DNA of 64,000 nucleotides from Thalassomonas viridans (GTDB lineage Bacteria; Pseudomonadota; Gammaproteobacteria; Enterobacterales; Alteromonadaceae): NCBI RefSeq assembly GCF_000948985.2, contig NZ_CP059734.1, positions 1 to 64,000 of the forward strand, read 5' to 3'. Shown piece by piece: positions 35,228 to 43,690 of this stretch (position 1 is its first letter; each line of letters starts with the position of its first letter). The notes under the pieces were generated by a model. It saw only the letters and a program-made list of their open reading frames with translations, ran no database searches and was not told where the DNA came from. The position numbers and the translations under genes were made by a program.

Positions 35228-36217
35228 TCAATATGCTTGATTTTTCAGGGGTGTGTAGCCAAAAAATTTTTTAAATGCCCGGCCAAAACTGGATTGGTTT
35301 TGATAACCGACCTCTAAAGCGACTTGTAAAATAGAGAGCTTTCCTTGCTTGATAAGTGCTTGCGCTTTAAACATTCTTTTTTGGGTGAGATATTCGGAAA
35401 TGTTCATGCCATAACTGGATTTAAAAGTTTGGGTAAGCTGCCCCTTACTCATGCCTACCCGGGTGGCTAAAGTACCCAGGCATGGAGTATTGTGAAGATC
35501 GGCATCCAATATCGAAAGAAGTTTTTTCATGGCATTAGCTTTTGCTATAGATAGACTGTTGTCCTGATTAAAGGCGAGTTCAGGTGCTTTAATCGCGGAT
35601 AGTGTGTGACAGAGTAATTCTGTAATTTTTGCTTCGATGTAATTGTTTTTTAGTTGTCCAGTAAAATCATTGTTTAGCAGTTCATCAATAATACTGCGCA
35701 TGTTAGCCGTGAGCGGATATATTAAACTGTGGTTGATGGAAGCCTCTAACATTTGCACTACTAAATCGGGATAATCAGCCGGCGTTATGAAAAAAAGTTC
35801 ACTTAAAGCCACCGGACTAAGCCAGATGCCTACCCCTGTATAGCTCTCGCCATTTTTATGATGTCTCGCCTGGTTGCTTTTTCTGTTATGAGAAGCCATA
35901 CATAATCTGGGCATATCATTATTAACAAGGCTTTGTTTGCCTAGGGTCATATCAGAGCCCCCCTGAAATATAAACTCGAATGAAATTGTCTTTTCCAGGA
36001 TTGCGTTTGTGGTAAATGTTTCTTTGAGAAACAGATCCCTAAGGCCAACACAGGCAAAGTGTTTATAAAGATAAAGATCATAACGGCCATTAAACCAGTT
36101 ACTTTTATGAGGGGCCAACTCGGTTAGCGACAATAAACCTGAGTCAGTATTGTTCAGGGCAAGCAGCTGTTTAATATCATTAATATTAAATTGGATCGTG
36201 TGTTTTTTTAATTCCAA
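35228..36217 (-). CDS. AraC-family regulator, PchR-like
   Basis: 329 residues. The N-terminal 220 residues form a ligand domain in the style of PchR-type siderophore regulators (FEFIFQGGSDMTLG, GVGIWLSP). The C-terminal AraC double helix-turn-helix includes LATRVGMSKGQLTQTFK, YLTQKRMFKAQALI and VALEVGYQNQSSFGRAFKKFFGYTP. PchR-type proteins sense a ligand taken up by a TonB receptor and activate the receptor and linked genes. Four matching two-part sites near this gene, one 80-105 bases upstream of its own start, make it the likely controller of the surrounding operons. Confidence 0.88.
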   Translation of the reverse strand: MELKKHTIQFNINDIKQLLALNNTDSGLLSLTELAPHKSNWFNGRYDLYLYKHFACVGLRDLFLKETFTTNAILEKTISFEFIFQGGSDMTLGKQSLVNNDMPRLCMASHNRKSNQARHHKNGESYTGVGIWLSPVALSELFFITPADYPDLVVQMLEASINHSLIYPLTANMRSIIDELLNNDFTGQLKNNYIEAKITELLCHTLSAIKAPELAFNQDNSLSIAKANAMKKLLSILDADLHNTPCLGTLATRVGMSKGQLTQTFKSSYGMNISEYLTQKRMFKAQALIKQGKLSILQVALEVGYQNQSSFGRAFKKFFGYTPLKNQAY

Positions 36218-36295
36218 AATAAGTCATTACCAATTGAAAGCAAGCTCGTCATACTAAGTTGAGTTCGAATGTTTATCTAGCGTAATTGTTTTTGT

Positions 36296-36321
36296 GCACA
36301 AAAATAGGTTTTTCAAGCACA
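36296..36321 (-). promoter_or_regulatory. Candidate AraC-type operator upstream of the 429-aa gene
   Basis: Read on the minus strand: TGTGC (36321-36317) and TGTGC (36300-36296), 21 bp apart, with ATTTTT before the second and TTGAAAAA after the first. The second half-site sits in a perfect 16-bp palindrome (36289-36304, TTTTTGTGCACAAAAA). It is inverted with respect to the other three sites, as is the gene it precedes (36653, plus strand). It also lies close to the AraC start. Confidence 0.7.
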
Positions 36322-36652
36322 AACCGCTCTTTTCCAATAAGTCATTATAGCCGAGCCTGATAAATCAGGTAATTGTTATAAGGAAGGTTTTTTATATCGT
36401 ATTGATACATGGATGTACACTATTACGCACCATTCATTGCTATGTTGAACTGTTCAAGATAACCGTGATAGCACGTTGAAGTTATATCCCTGCTCTTACC
36501 ATAAAGAATATCTATTGATAACACATTGTCATTTAAACAACCAAGCTTTAAGGAGAGCTTAACCAGGCTGGAAATGCTTATAACATCGAAACGGGTTGTA
36601 GGCTGTTACCAGTATATCAATTGTCTGTAAATAATTTTTAAAGGAATATAAT

Positions 36653-37942
36653 ATGTATAAATTTGGCATAATGGGAGCCTTACTGGCGCTGGCCGGCAAC
36701 GCAAATGCTTCCGGGTTTGTGCTGCCCGCCAACTTCACGATCCCGACAACACAAGACTTTGCCGCACAATCGAGGCAGTCGGCTTGTGATGCTTTTAATG
36801 CCCGGGTTGAACTCATCAATAAATATATCGTTGACAATGATCTTGCCGGTGACAATATCCAAGTTTCAAAAAATTTGTGCCGGTATATCAGTATGTCTGA
36901 AGGGCAAATTGAAAACAGTGGCCTTGAGTATAGATATATAAATGATGTCCCTATTGGTTTGCCACTTGGAAGGCTAACTATAAGTGAAACAATAGACATC
37001 ACTCGGGAGTTTGAGCTGGTCATGTTATCTCAAGCGGGTACTACGCGATATTTATTTTATGTCGATGGTGATGTTGTATTACGAAACCAATCTTTTACTG
37101 CATTATTTGGGCCACTTAGGAATGTAAGCGGAAGTAGCCTTTCGGCAGCTCTTAATTCCGACAAGGTGCTCGAAAATGTCTTTCATGATAGTTCCATTCA
37201 GGTAGGCGCATACGAGGCCACTGATTCAGCAACAGTTTGTGGTCGTCAAGATTTTTTGAGTCCTTTTGGCATAATTCTTGTCGATGATTCTTTTCCCGAG
37301 TGTATACCGGGGGGAAAAGATAATTCATCATTTTGGGTTTTAGATGATTTTTTCCCTCAAACCAGTAATACGAATACCTCATTGACTATTGAAAACAGTA
37401 CCACGGTTGGTTTTAGCGTAGGAGGTTCTGCCGGTATAGATAGCTCAGGACCTGCAGCCGGACTTGATGTTTCCTTTTCCGCCGAAAAAAGTACTTCTAC
37501 CTCAAAAGAAGTCACTGTGATGGGAGTCAGTACGGTGAAAAGTCCCAATGATGTGGGCATAAAAGCAGAGCTTACTCTTTCTGCTGAAGCGATTACTGCC
37601 ATAGAGCCTTTTGATAATATAGACCTCAGCGCTACTGATAATATTCTAGGCTCTTCGGCATGGCGAGACTTAGATATTTCCGCTTCCGCTACTTACAGGG
37701 AAATTGTCAACACAAAGAACTGTAAGCCGAAAACAACCCGTAAAGTAGGTTTTTATCACTTGGCCACCGTTAGACGCGGAGCTTTCGATTTTGACGGTGA
37801 TGGCAGCAAGGCCCGCTACGATGAAGAAGACAGCGAATTTCGAACTCGTTCAGTTCTTGATAACATGGTCATCAATACCGAATGTATTGCCGGAGCCAAT
37901 AATAAGTTATACCGCGTTTTTAAACCCGGTATCTTAAATTAA
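36653..37942 (+). CDS. Secreted protein, candidate beta-pore-forming toxin
   Basis: 429 residues, ATG 36653 with AAAGGA upstream and a signal peptide (MGALLALAGNANASG). The centre, about residues 240-310, is an alternating polar/small stretch (NTSLTIENSTTVGFSVGGS, GPAAGLDVSFSAEKST, KEVTVMGVSTV). This resembles the stem and beta-sandwich repeats of leukocidin/haemolysin proteins. The C-terminal part has a DFDGDGSKARYDEED calcium-like loop and pairs of cysteines. The identification is pattern-based. It is followed 19 bases later by a second secreted protein gene and preceded by a long leader region with the candidate AraC site. Confidence 0.7.
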   Translation: MYKFGIMGALLALAGNANASGFVLPANFTIPTTQDFAAQSRQSACDAFNARVELINKYIVDNDLAGDNIQVSKNLCRYISMSEGQIENSGLEYRYINDVPIGLPLGRLTISETIDITREFELVMLSQAGTTRYLFYVDGDVVLRNQSFTALFGPLRNVSGSSLSAALNSDKVLENVFHDSSIQVGAYEATDSATVCGRQDFLSPFGIILVDDSFPECIPGGKDNSSFWVLDDFFPQTSNTNTSLTIENSTTVGFSVGGSAGIDSSGPAAGLDVSFSAEKSTSTSKEVTVMGVSTVKSPNDVGIKAELTLSAEAITAIEPFDNIDLSATDNILGSSAWRDLDISASATYREIVNTKNCKPKTTRKVGFYHLATVRRGAFDFDGDGSKARYDEEDSEFRTRSVLDNMVINTECIAGANNKLYRVFKPGILN

Positions 37943-37961
37943 TTTGTACAAGGAATTTAAT

Positions 37962-38450
37962 ATGAAAAAAACATGTGTAATCATCAGCTTGATATTAACG
38001 GTTATGGTTAATGTCGCCCAGGCTGAAAGTGTTTATTTAACAGTAGAAAACTCTTCCCAGTCATCTAATGCGTTGTTTAAAGAAATCATGAAAATGTCGG
38101 GGCCAAAGATGCGGGACAGCATTGCTCCGGCGCTTTATTCGGTTAATAACCATGATGTTGCTTTGCTTGATGCCGATATGCTTGCACAAGATCTCGCGGC
38201 AGTAGAAAGTATGGGCTTATCTGACAAGGATGCGTTGATTATTTCCGGCGCCCCGGAAAATAATAGCCGGTTAACCGAGCATTTATTAGGCTATGGGGTT
38301 AATGCCGATTACATTGTCATAAAAGGTATGAAAACCCCGAATAGCATTAAGCTGATCCGTTTTGACAAAAATGACCAAGCAAGTGTCAACAGCGTTGCCC
38401 GTTCACTGATGTTAAGTGCAATGAAGCAGCCCCAGTCGGTGTCAAAATAG
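37962..38450 (+). CDS. Secreted/periplasmic hypothetical protein, 162 aa
   Basis: Start at ATG 37962, with AAGGA upstream; a TTG at 37944 is in frame but would spoil the signal peptide (CVIISLILTVMVNVAQAES). The mature part is alpha/beta (NNHDVALLDADMLAQDL, DALIISGAPENN, YGVNADYIVIKGMKTP) without known motif. It follows the 429-aa gene by 19 bases and is probably co-transcribed, perhaps as partner or immunity protein (inference). Confidence 0.7.
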   Translation: MKKTCVIISLILTVMVNVAQAESVYLTVENSSQSSNALFKEIMKMSGPKMRDSIAPALYSVNNHDVALLDADMLAQDLAAVESMGLSDKDALIISGAPENNSRLTEHLLGYGVNADYIVIKGMKTPNSIKLIRFDKNDQASVNSVARSLMLSAMKQPQSVSK

Positions 38451-38867
38451 CCTTTAACAAAATAAGGTAGAAAATAGCAAACAGGAATGCAAACCCGTTT
38501 TGTGTTCCTTTTCCTCTTTGCATTAAAAACCTTCGCCTCCACCTGCCTTCGTCAGAATATTTCCGTTATTCTTGCCTGATTGCAAATGCACTGTTTACAA
38601 ATTGCTTCAGGTACTTCACTACTAGAAAATGTTTTTAACATTTTATAACGGGTTTGATATAGTCAATATCAGGCCAACGATTGCGAGCAGAGATTAAATG
38701 GACAAGCCTGCTTAAGTTAAAAACTTGGAAAAATGGTAAGGTTTGAAAATTTAATAAACTTTAACGGTGCTGGCACACTAAACATAATACTTCATGAAGA
38801 CCTTGACTTGAATAGTGTTGCCAGCTACTGGAGTATGAACTGATAGATGTTTCCAGTGGTTAGTTTA
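38451..38867. other. Gene-free stretch between convergent genes
   Basis: About 415 bases with no reading frame of note, AT-rich, between the convergent ends of the 162-aa and 169-aa genes. No strong terminator hairpin seen. Confidence 0.6.
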
Positions 38868-39377
38868 TTAATGGAATACGTTCATTTCTATATATTCTGG
38901 CGACTTCAATTTTCTTTTTAAGTGTGTCCTGACTACCGGTGTTTTTGTTTCAAATTGCAATTTAACCGCTTGAATGAAAGGGCTGTTTTCTTGTTCGATA
39001 TAACGCATCAGCTCATCTGCAAACTCAATATACAGCTGAGCCTTGGCAAGCTCACGTAAAGTTTCATTGGTGATTTCGGAATTGATTTTTTTCAAATGAA
39101 TGTTGGCAATATTATACATGGTCATTGCCTCATCAAGCGTTTCACCAAGTGTTTTATTGTGTGTGACTTTTTCTACTGCGGTACTGATCAAACCTCCAAA
39201 ATGGGGGATTTTTTTCAAAATGAAAGTCGCCATGAAGATTTTTGCTTTTTTCACATTTTGTTTTCTCATGCGGGTTGCAAATTGGAGTTTAATCAAGTCA
39301 AAGTTTTTTTGAATGAAGAAATCAATATTCTTTTTCTCTGCATCCATCAGATGTTGGAGTTCTATAATCGATAACAT
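38868..39377 (-). CDS. Hypothetical helical protein, 169 aa
   Basis: ATG 39377 with AGAGGT upstream. Soluble, largely alpha-helical, basic (FATRMRKQNVKKAKIFMATF) with a mildly hydrophobic KIPHFGGLISTAVEKV segment and a long acidic helix. No signal peptide. No family recognised. A two-part candidate AraC site lies 185-210 bases upstream, so it may belong to the same regulon as the TonB operon and the secreted proteins. Confidence 0.65.
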   Translation of the reverse strand: MLSIIELQHLMDAEKKNIDFFIQKNFDLIKLQFATRMRKQNVKKAKIFMATFILKKIPHFGGLISTAVEKVTHNKTLGETLDEAMTMYNIANIHLKKINSEITNETLRELAKAQLYIEFADELMRYIEQENSPFIQAVKLQFETKTPVVRTHLKRKLKSPEYIEMNVFH

Positions 39378-39561
39378 GACGGCGACCTCTGGATAATTTT
39401 GATCGATATGCTTGGAGCATTGTGCTGAATGAAGTGTTGTAGCCTCATCTCAATGGCTGTATTGCCTTTAAAGCGAAATTAATGGCCTGAAGGCATGATT
39501 GAAGACGGGATAATGACACCTTAACTGAATGTTGATGATACTTGTTTGATGACAGGGGGGT

Positions 39562-39587
39562 TGTGCACAGATGTTCTTTTTTTGTGC
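39562..39587 (+). promoter_or_regulatory. Candidate AraC-type operator upstream of the 169-aa gene
   Basis: TGTGC at 39562-39566 and 39583-39587, 21 bp apart, with T7 before the second. Its surroundings (GGGGT before, CAG after) match the site at 29019 closely, including the T7 tract. Confidence 0.65.
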
Positions 39588-39910
39588 AGGTAATATGTGT
39601 TGTGATGATTTACCCTGTTCTCCATGTCCGGTGATATCATATTGATTTATGGAATGGGTCGAGATTAACTGATTGGCGAACATGGTTTATTATTTCTGCT
39701 ACTTTTAATACCGGTGGAAATTATGGAAAGTCCAAGGAAATTTGGTTTTGGAATGTCAAATGAAATACATTTTATCAATGATTTTAGTACTTCTATCTTT
39801 GTTTTTGGGCTGGCTTTTTTCGATAAAATTCCTTGATCATTTACTTACTCTATTATTTAAGGAAATAAATCATGATGATTACCCCTCACTTTGGTTCAAC
39901 GGGTTTATAG

Positions 39911-41663
39911 CTTACATTGATCAGACCCCAGTACAAGAATTTTCAATTTTGTAATGACGGCATGCTGAGCCAGCCAATTGTCTTATGACGGAGCTCCTAA
40001 CGTCATTCATACCGTCAACATGGACTTGCTCATACTGATAGCCCACATTTAACTGCACCAGGTTAATGCCTTCGAAGCACTGAAACACCCAGCGTAGCGT
40101 TGGGTTAACGATAGGTTGGTTGATTTGGTTTGGGATAGTGATACCAGCCTTAGCCATGTTTGCCCGTAGCCGCCTTTGACCTACGGTATAGACCAGTAAT
40201 GACAGCGTCATTATCATCAGCAGCGCATCAATTCGGCTGGGCTTCTTGATAAACAAGGAAGAGACAAAAAACAACGGATCTTTCAAGAAACGAAATCCTC
40301 GCTCTACATGGGATTGTGCCTTGTAACGCTGAAAAAGGGATTCATTATCCAACTCTGCTTCAGTCGCATTACTGGCTAGAACAAAGCAAGATTTCTGCTC
40401 AACGTAATTCAGTTTCGCCATTTTATCTTCTTCTGCCTTTCCAATGAGTTGCCATTGAATAGATTGAACCGGCGCATCTTTTTTCGGTCGGCCTTTTCCT
40501 TCATATTGCTTGTGGGCAATGCAGTCAGCTACGCTCAAGTGATAATATTTTTGCTTTTTATTCAAAGCTTCCAGCGCCCGGTGCGCGTCGGTTTCACAGG
40601 CGAATCGTTGCGCTTGCAAATGAAACAGGGCTTTCTCCAGTGCTTTTTGCTCTTTGGTCATCAAACCTGCAATGCTTTTTTGGGCTCGCTCGTTCGCGGC
40701 TTTGGAATAAACAATCAGCCAGCGTTGTTTAATGCCCATATGCTCCACATTCAGCGGGGTGTACTTATAGTTTTCGTCGATGCTGGTCCAGTCATTCTTC
40801 GTCAATGCACCGAGTGTTGACTCTCTCTCCAGCTTGATGGTTGACGGTATCAGGGTGATGAAACGGATTTGCGCCAAAAATTCGGCATTCTCCTTGTGAT
40901 ACAGCTTGCTGTCGGCAACACAAAACTTGGGCGTTTCACTTGCTTTAAAGGAATCAATCAGTGCATTGACACGCTCCCTAAATATCTTGTTGTCTGACGC
41001 ATTGCCATCCCAGTTTTTACTGGCCAGCGGCACACCACCATCCTGACTGACAATCATTTCCTGCACCACTTGCTTCAAGTCGGGACGGTGATCTTTGCTG
41101 TAACCGTGCTTGATTTGAATGGGGATTTCTTCCGCTTGTTCGTCATCAACCTTATATTCGCCACTTAACGAGTAACTGGTGCTGTCCAGAGAGTGGAATT
41201 GGGTGTCAACTTGCTCAATTTGACATGCCTGGAAGGACAAGCGTGAAAACAGGCTCTCGCAACCAAATTCGCTGCATTGGTCTAGTGTCCGTCCCAGTTT
41301 GTGGCGATTGAAATGGCTTGCTTCAACACCGGGGCGAAACAAGTGTTCCATAGGAAGATTGGTAAAAAACTGAGGAGTCAGGCTTAAAGGTCGGTTAGAA
41401 AACCCCAGCCCATTCAGGATCATACCCTTGATCGCTTCGCCCGGGGTAATTTCCTGTTTATCATCTTGTGGCAGATGTCGGTCGATTAATTCAACCAACT
41501 TCAAGTCATCAATCACGCCCGCAACAATACCATGGTGGTCTAACCGTTTGATTTTCAGATTCATATGCACCTCAACAAGTCGAGGCGCAAGTTTACGTCA
41601 TTGGTTCAACTATGACGAACAGAGAAAAATAAAATTTTTAGGCTACCGTCTGATCAATGTCGG
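39911..41663 (-). mobile_element. IS1634-like insertion sequence, complete
   Basis: 1753 bp. Ends are CTTACATTGATCAGAC and, inverted, CCGACATTGATCAGAC, both starting with C. A 6-bp duplication TTATAG flanks it (39905-39910 and 41664-41669). One transposase gene fills it. It splits the 74-aa membrane protein gene. Confidence 0.9.
39921..41564 (-). CDS. IS1634-family transposase
   Basis: 547 residues from ATG 41564 with GAGG upstream. N-terminal DUF4277-like segment (DHHGIVAGVIDDLKLVELID). DDE residues are plausible in DSTSYSLSGEYK, CVADSKLYHKEN and the late SHVERGFRFLKDP (Glu). The C-terminal MIMTLSLLVYTVGQRRLR is the usual hydrophobic block. Full-length, apparently intact. Confidence 0.92.
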   Translation of the reverse strand: MNLKIKRLDHHGIVAGVIDDLKLVELIDRHLPQDDKQEITPGEAIKGMILNGLGFSNRPLSLTPQFFTNLPMEHLFRPGVEASHFNRHKLGRTLDQCSEFGCESLFSRLSFQACQIEQVDTQFHSLDSTSYSLSGEYKVDDEQAEEIPIQIKHGYSKDHRPDLKQVVQEMIVSQDGGVPLASKNWDGNASDNKIFRERVNALIDSFKASETPKFCVADSKLYHKENAEFLAQIRFITLIPSTIKLERESTLGALTKNDWTSIDENYKYTPLNVEHMGIKQRWLIVYSKAANERAQKSIAGLMTKEQKALEKALFHLQAQRFACETDAHRALEALNKKQKYYHLSVADCIAHKQYEGKGRPKKDAPVQSIQWQLIGKAEEDKMAKLNYVEQKSCFVLASNATEAELDNESLFQRYKAQSHVERGFRFLKDPLFFVSSLFIKKPSRIDALLMIMTLSLLVYTVGQRRLRANMAKAGITIPNQINQPIVNPTLRWVFQCFEGINLVQLNVGYQYEQVHVDGMNDVRSSVIRQLAGSACRHYKIENSCTGV

Positions 41664-41769
41664 TTATAGTGATTGAAATAGTCATTTTGGTCGTTTTCGG
41701 ATGTTTATTTTATGTTATTTATAAACGTAGGCAGAACGTTTAATAAGTTGCACTAATTGTCACTGCCTT

Positions 41770-42060
41770 GAGGAAGTGACTTCGACACAATAGACAAAGT
41801 TAATATCATCATTGCAGACATATCTCAGTTCATGGGTGAAAGCGTCGCAGAGAAAATCGGCATTCTTTACTGAATTTATTAAAATTGTCGCTAAGCCTAC
41901 TAAATTTACTCGACAGTTTTTTCTTGAAAATCTTCTGGTCTTGCTCTGAAGAGGAAGAAAAGTTTAATGGCTGACAAACAGACAATAGCTGTAAGGTCTG
42001 CATAACAAACCAAGAGTGCCTGGTAGGGTTTGAGTTAATAGAGAACAATTTTCCTGAATC
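41770..42060 (-). pseudogene. Frameshifted relic of the small-gene pair found at 7 kb
   Basis: On the minus strand LSDNFNKFSKECRF matches CDDFNKFSDECSF of the 97-aa protein at 6920-7213. After a one-base shift the frame continues DFLCDAFTHE, matching SFLCDAFAA. The DNA agrees too: both share a long run around ACTGAATTTATTAAA. Upstream, the bases before the motif (ACTCAAACC... then ATG) resemble the 3' end of the partner gene. A dead second copy of the same two-gene cassette. Confidence 0.65.
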
Positions 42061-42129
42061 CCCCAAAAAAAGCACGGCTTCCACTATAATTGTTTATTCC
42101 ACGGATAGCTGATATTCATAGGAATTGAC

Positions 42130-42531
42130 ATGTCGCCGCACAGATTTTGGAGTACCATATCAAGCCACATCGGTGAACTGACCAATGAAGATCTTGATTA
42201 CATCATTGAAAACTATTCAATTGATGCGAAACGTGAGTTGAAAGAATATGTTTCACAAGAATTTAATTTGACCCAGGCGGCGTTAAAAACTTCGCTGCTG
42301 GAAATTGCTCCGCACTCCAAGCGAGCCTTAAAACGCTTGAACTACCCATACAGTGAACATAACTTTGAACAACTTTTATTCTCTATTGGTATCTATATCT
42401 TTTCTACCTGGCATGTCGAATTACACCAAATCATGGGGGCTCACCCTAAAGCAGAAAGAAGGTTTTCTGAAAAAGAGTTTTCTGAAAAAGAATTTTCTGA
42501 AAAAGAGTTTGGTGAAGTCGAATTGTTTTAG
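42130..42531 (+). CDS. Hypothetical protein with FSEKE-repeat tail, 133 aa
   Basis: A helical soluble protein (FWSTISSHIGELTNEDLDYI, YSIDAKRELKEYVSQEFN, FSIGIYIFSTWHVELHQIM). It ends in three exact FSEKE repeats and a changed fourth (FGEVE). ATG 42130 has AGGAATTG upstream. Function unknown. It follows the relic and IS region, so it is probably accessory. Confidence 0.65.
   Translation: MSPHRFWSTISSHIGELTNEDLDYIIENYSIDAKRELKEYVSQEFNLTQAALKTSLLEIAPHSKRALKRLNYPYSEHNFEQLLFSIGIYIFSTWHVELHQIMGAHPKAERRFSEKEFSEKEFSEKEFGEVELF
42463..42522 (+). repeat. 15-bp tandem repeat in a coding region
   Basis: TTTTCTGAAAAAGAG occurs at 42463-42477, 42478-42492 (last base A) and 42493-42507. A diverged unit follows at 42508-42522. 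It is a multiple of three, so expansion changes tail length only. Confidence 0.9.
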
Positions 42532-42598
42532 CCTGTTTGGGCAGTGAAAAACGTAGCCAGAAGGCAAGGTTTTGACTTTACTAAACCTATTTTTCAAC

Positions 42599-43501
42599 TT
42601 AGAGAGGCAAGGCGAAACGCAGCTTTAACCGTTCGACCAGTAAACGGATCACTAAGGGCAACTGCTGCTGGTAGGAGTGCAGCGCATAAACCTGGCGGTG
42701 TTCACCGTTATAATCAGGCAATACCTGCTGCAGGCGGCCATCGCTAATTGCCTGATTCACCAGGATCTTAGGCACCAACGCCACTCCCAGGCCATTGATT
42801 GCCGCACTCATCGCCCCCAGGGAGGTGTTGATTTTTACTACCGCTGTGGAAGTTAATGCCAGGCTGTTATTTTTCTTTTCTACCTTAGTCTTGCCTTGCT
42901 GCCAGGGCAAAGTGATCAAAGGCAACTGCGGCAGTGTTTCCGGGCTGATAGTGCCATGGCGGGCGATGAATTCCGGCGAGGCCACCAGGATACTGCTGAT
43001 ATGCCCCAATAAAATGGCGTGATAACTGCTGTCTTTCTGCATACCAACGGAAATGGCCAGATCCAGTTTATGGGTCAGCAGATCCAGGCGTTCATCGGTA
43101 AAGGTCAGCTCGGGCTCCAGTTTAGGGTACTCCCGCAGCAACTCGGCAATCAGGGGAGTAACCAGGCCGGTGTCAAAAGCCAACGGGGCGGTTATTGCCA
43201 GGCGGCCCTGCGGCGCAGCCACCTGGGAAACAACTTCTTCGACACTAACGCTAAGCATGGAAACCAGCTGTTCGCTGCGCCTGGCCAGTTGCTGGCCTGC
43301 TGAGGTCAGGTTCAGGCGCCGGGTGCTGCGGTTCAGCAACCTTACCCCCAAGTCGGCTTCCAGCTGGCTGATATATTGGCTGACCGCCGACTTGGTATGG
43401 CCCAGTGCCTCGGCGGCTTTAGTGAAAGAACCGGTTTTTGCCACCTCATCGAAAATCATCATCTGGTAGGGTAAGCGTTTGTGTTCAGATTTTATGAACA
43501 T
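42599..43501 (-). CDS. LysR-family transcriptional regulator
   Basis: 300 residues. Winged helix-turn-helix at residues about 10-70 (IFDEVAKTGSFTKAAEALG, SAVSQYISQLEADLGVRLL). The effector domain is of the subgroup of short LysR proteins near CrgA/DsdC-like regulators. It faces the alpha/beta hydrolase gene at 43691 across 190 bases and probably regulates it. Confidence 0.9.
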   Translation of the reverse strand: MFIKSEHKRLPYQMMIFDEVAKTGSFTKAAEALGHTKSAVSQYISQLEADLGVRLLNRSTRRLNLTSAGQQLARRSEQLVSMLSVSVEEVVSQVAAPQGRLAITAPLAFDTGLVTPLIAELLREYPKLEPELTFTDERLDLLTHKLDLAISVGMQKDSSYHAILLGHISSILVASPEFIARHGTISPETLPQLPLITLPWQQGKTKVEKKNNSLALTSTAVVKINTSLGAMSAAINGLGVALVPKILVNQAISDGRLQQVLPDYNGEHRQVYALHSYQQQLPLVIRLLVERLKLRFALPL

Positions 43502-43690
43502 TCATTTCATTCCTGGGCTAATTATCTTTCATTACCGAAACAATATACTAGCCCTTAAACACAGACAAGCAGAAATTCCATGATCCGGCCGGTAATGGCT
43601 TGTTCCGGGCTTTTATACGGCTGGTGAGTATAGCGCACAACCGCTTTTAACGTACGACAAAGACAATTAAACGACAGGAAGGAAATCAGC

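Larger units (their letters stand above)
39760..41743 (+). pseudogene. 74-aa membrane protein gene split by an IS1634-like element
   Basis: The first part (39760-39910) encodes MKYILSMILVLLSLFLGWLF and on to WFNGFI. Removing 39911-41663 and one TTATAG copy continues in frame with VIEIVILVVFGCLFYVIY and ends at TAA 41741-41743. The restored product is 74 residues with two transmembrane segments and a basic tail (KRRQNV). The exact rejoining of a second hydrophobic helix supports a once-intact gene. Function unknown. Confidence 0.75.
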
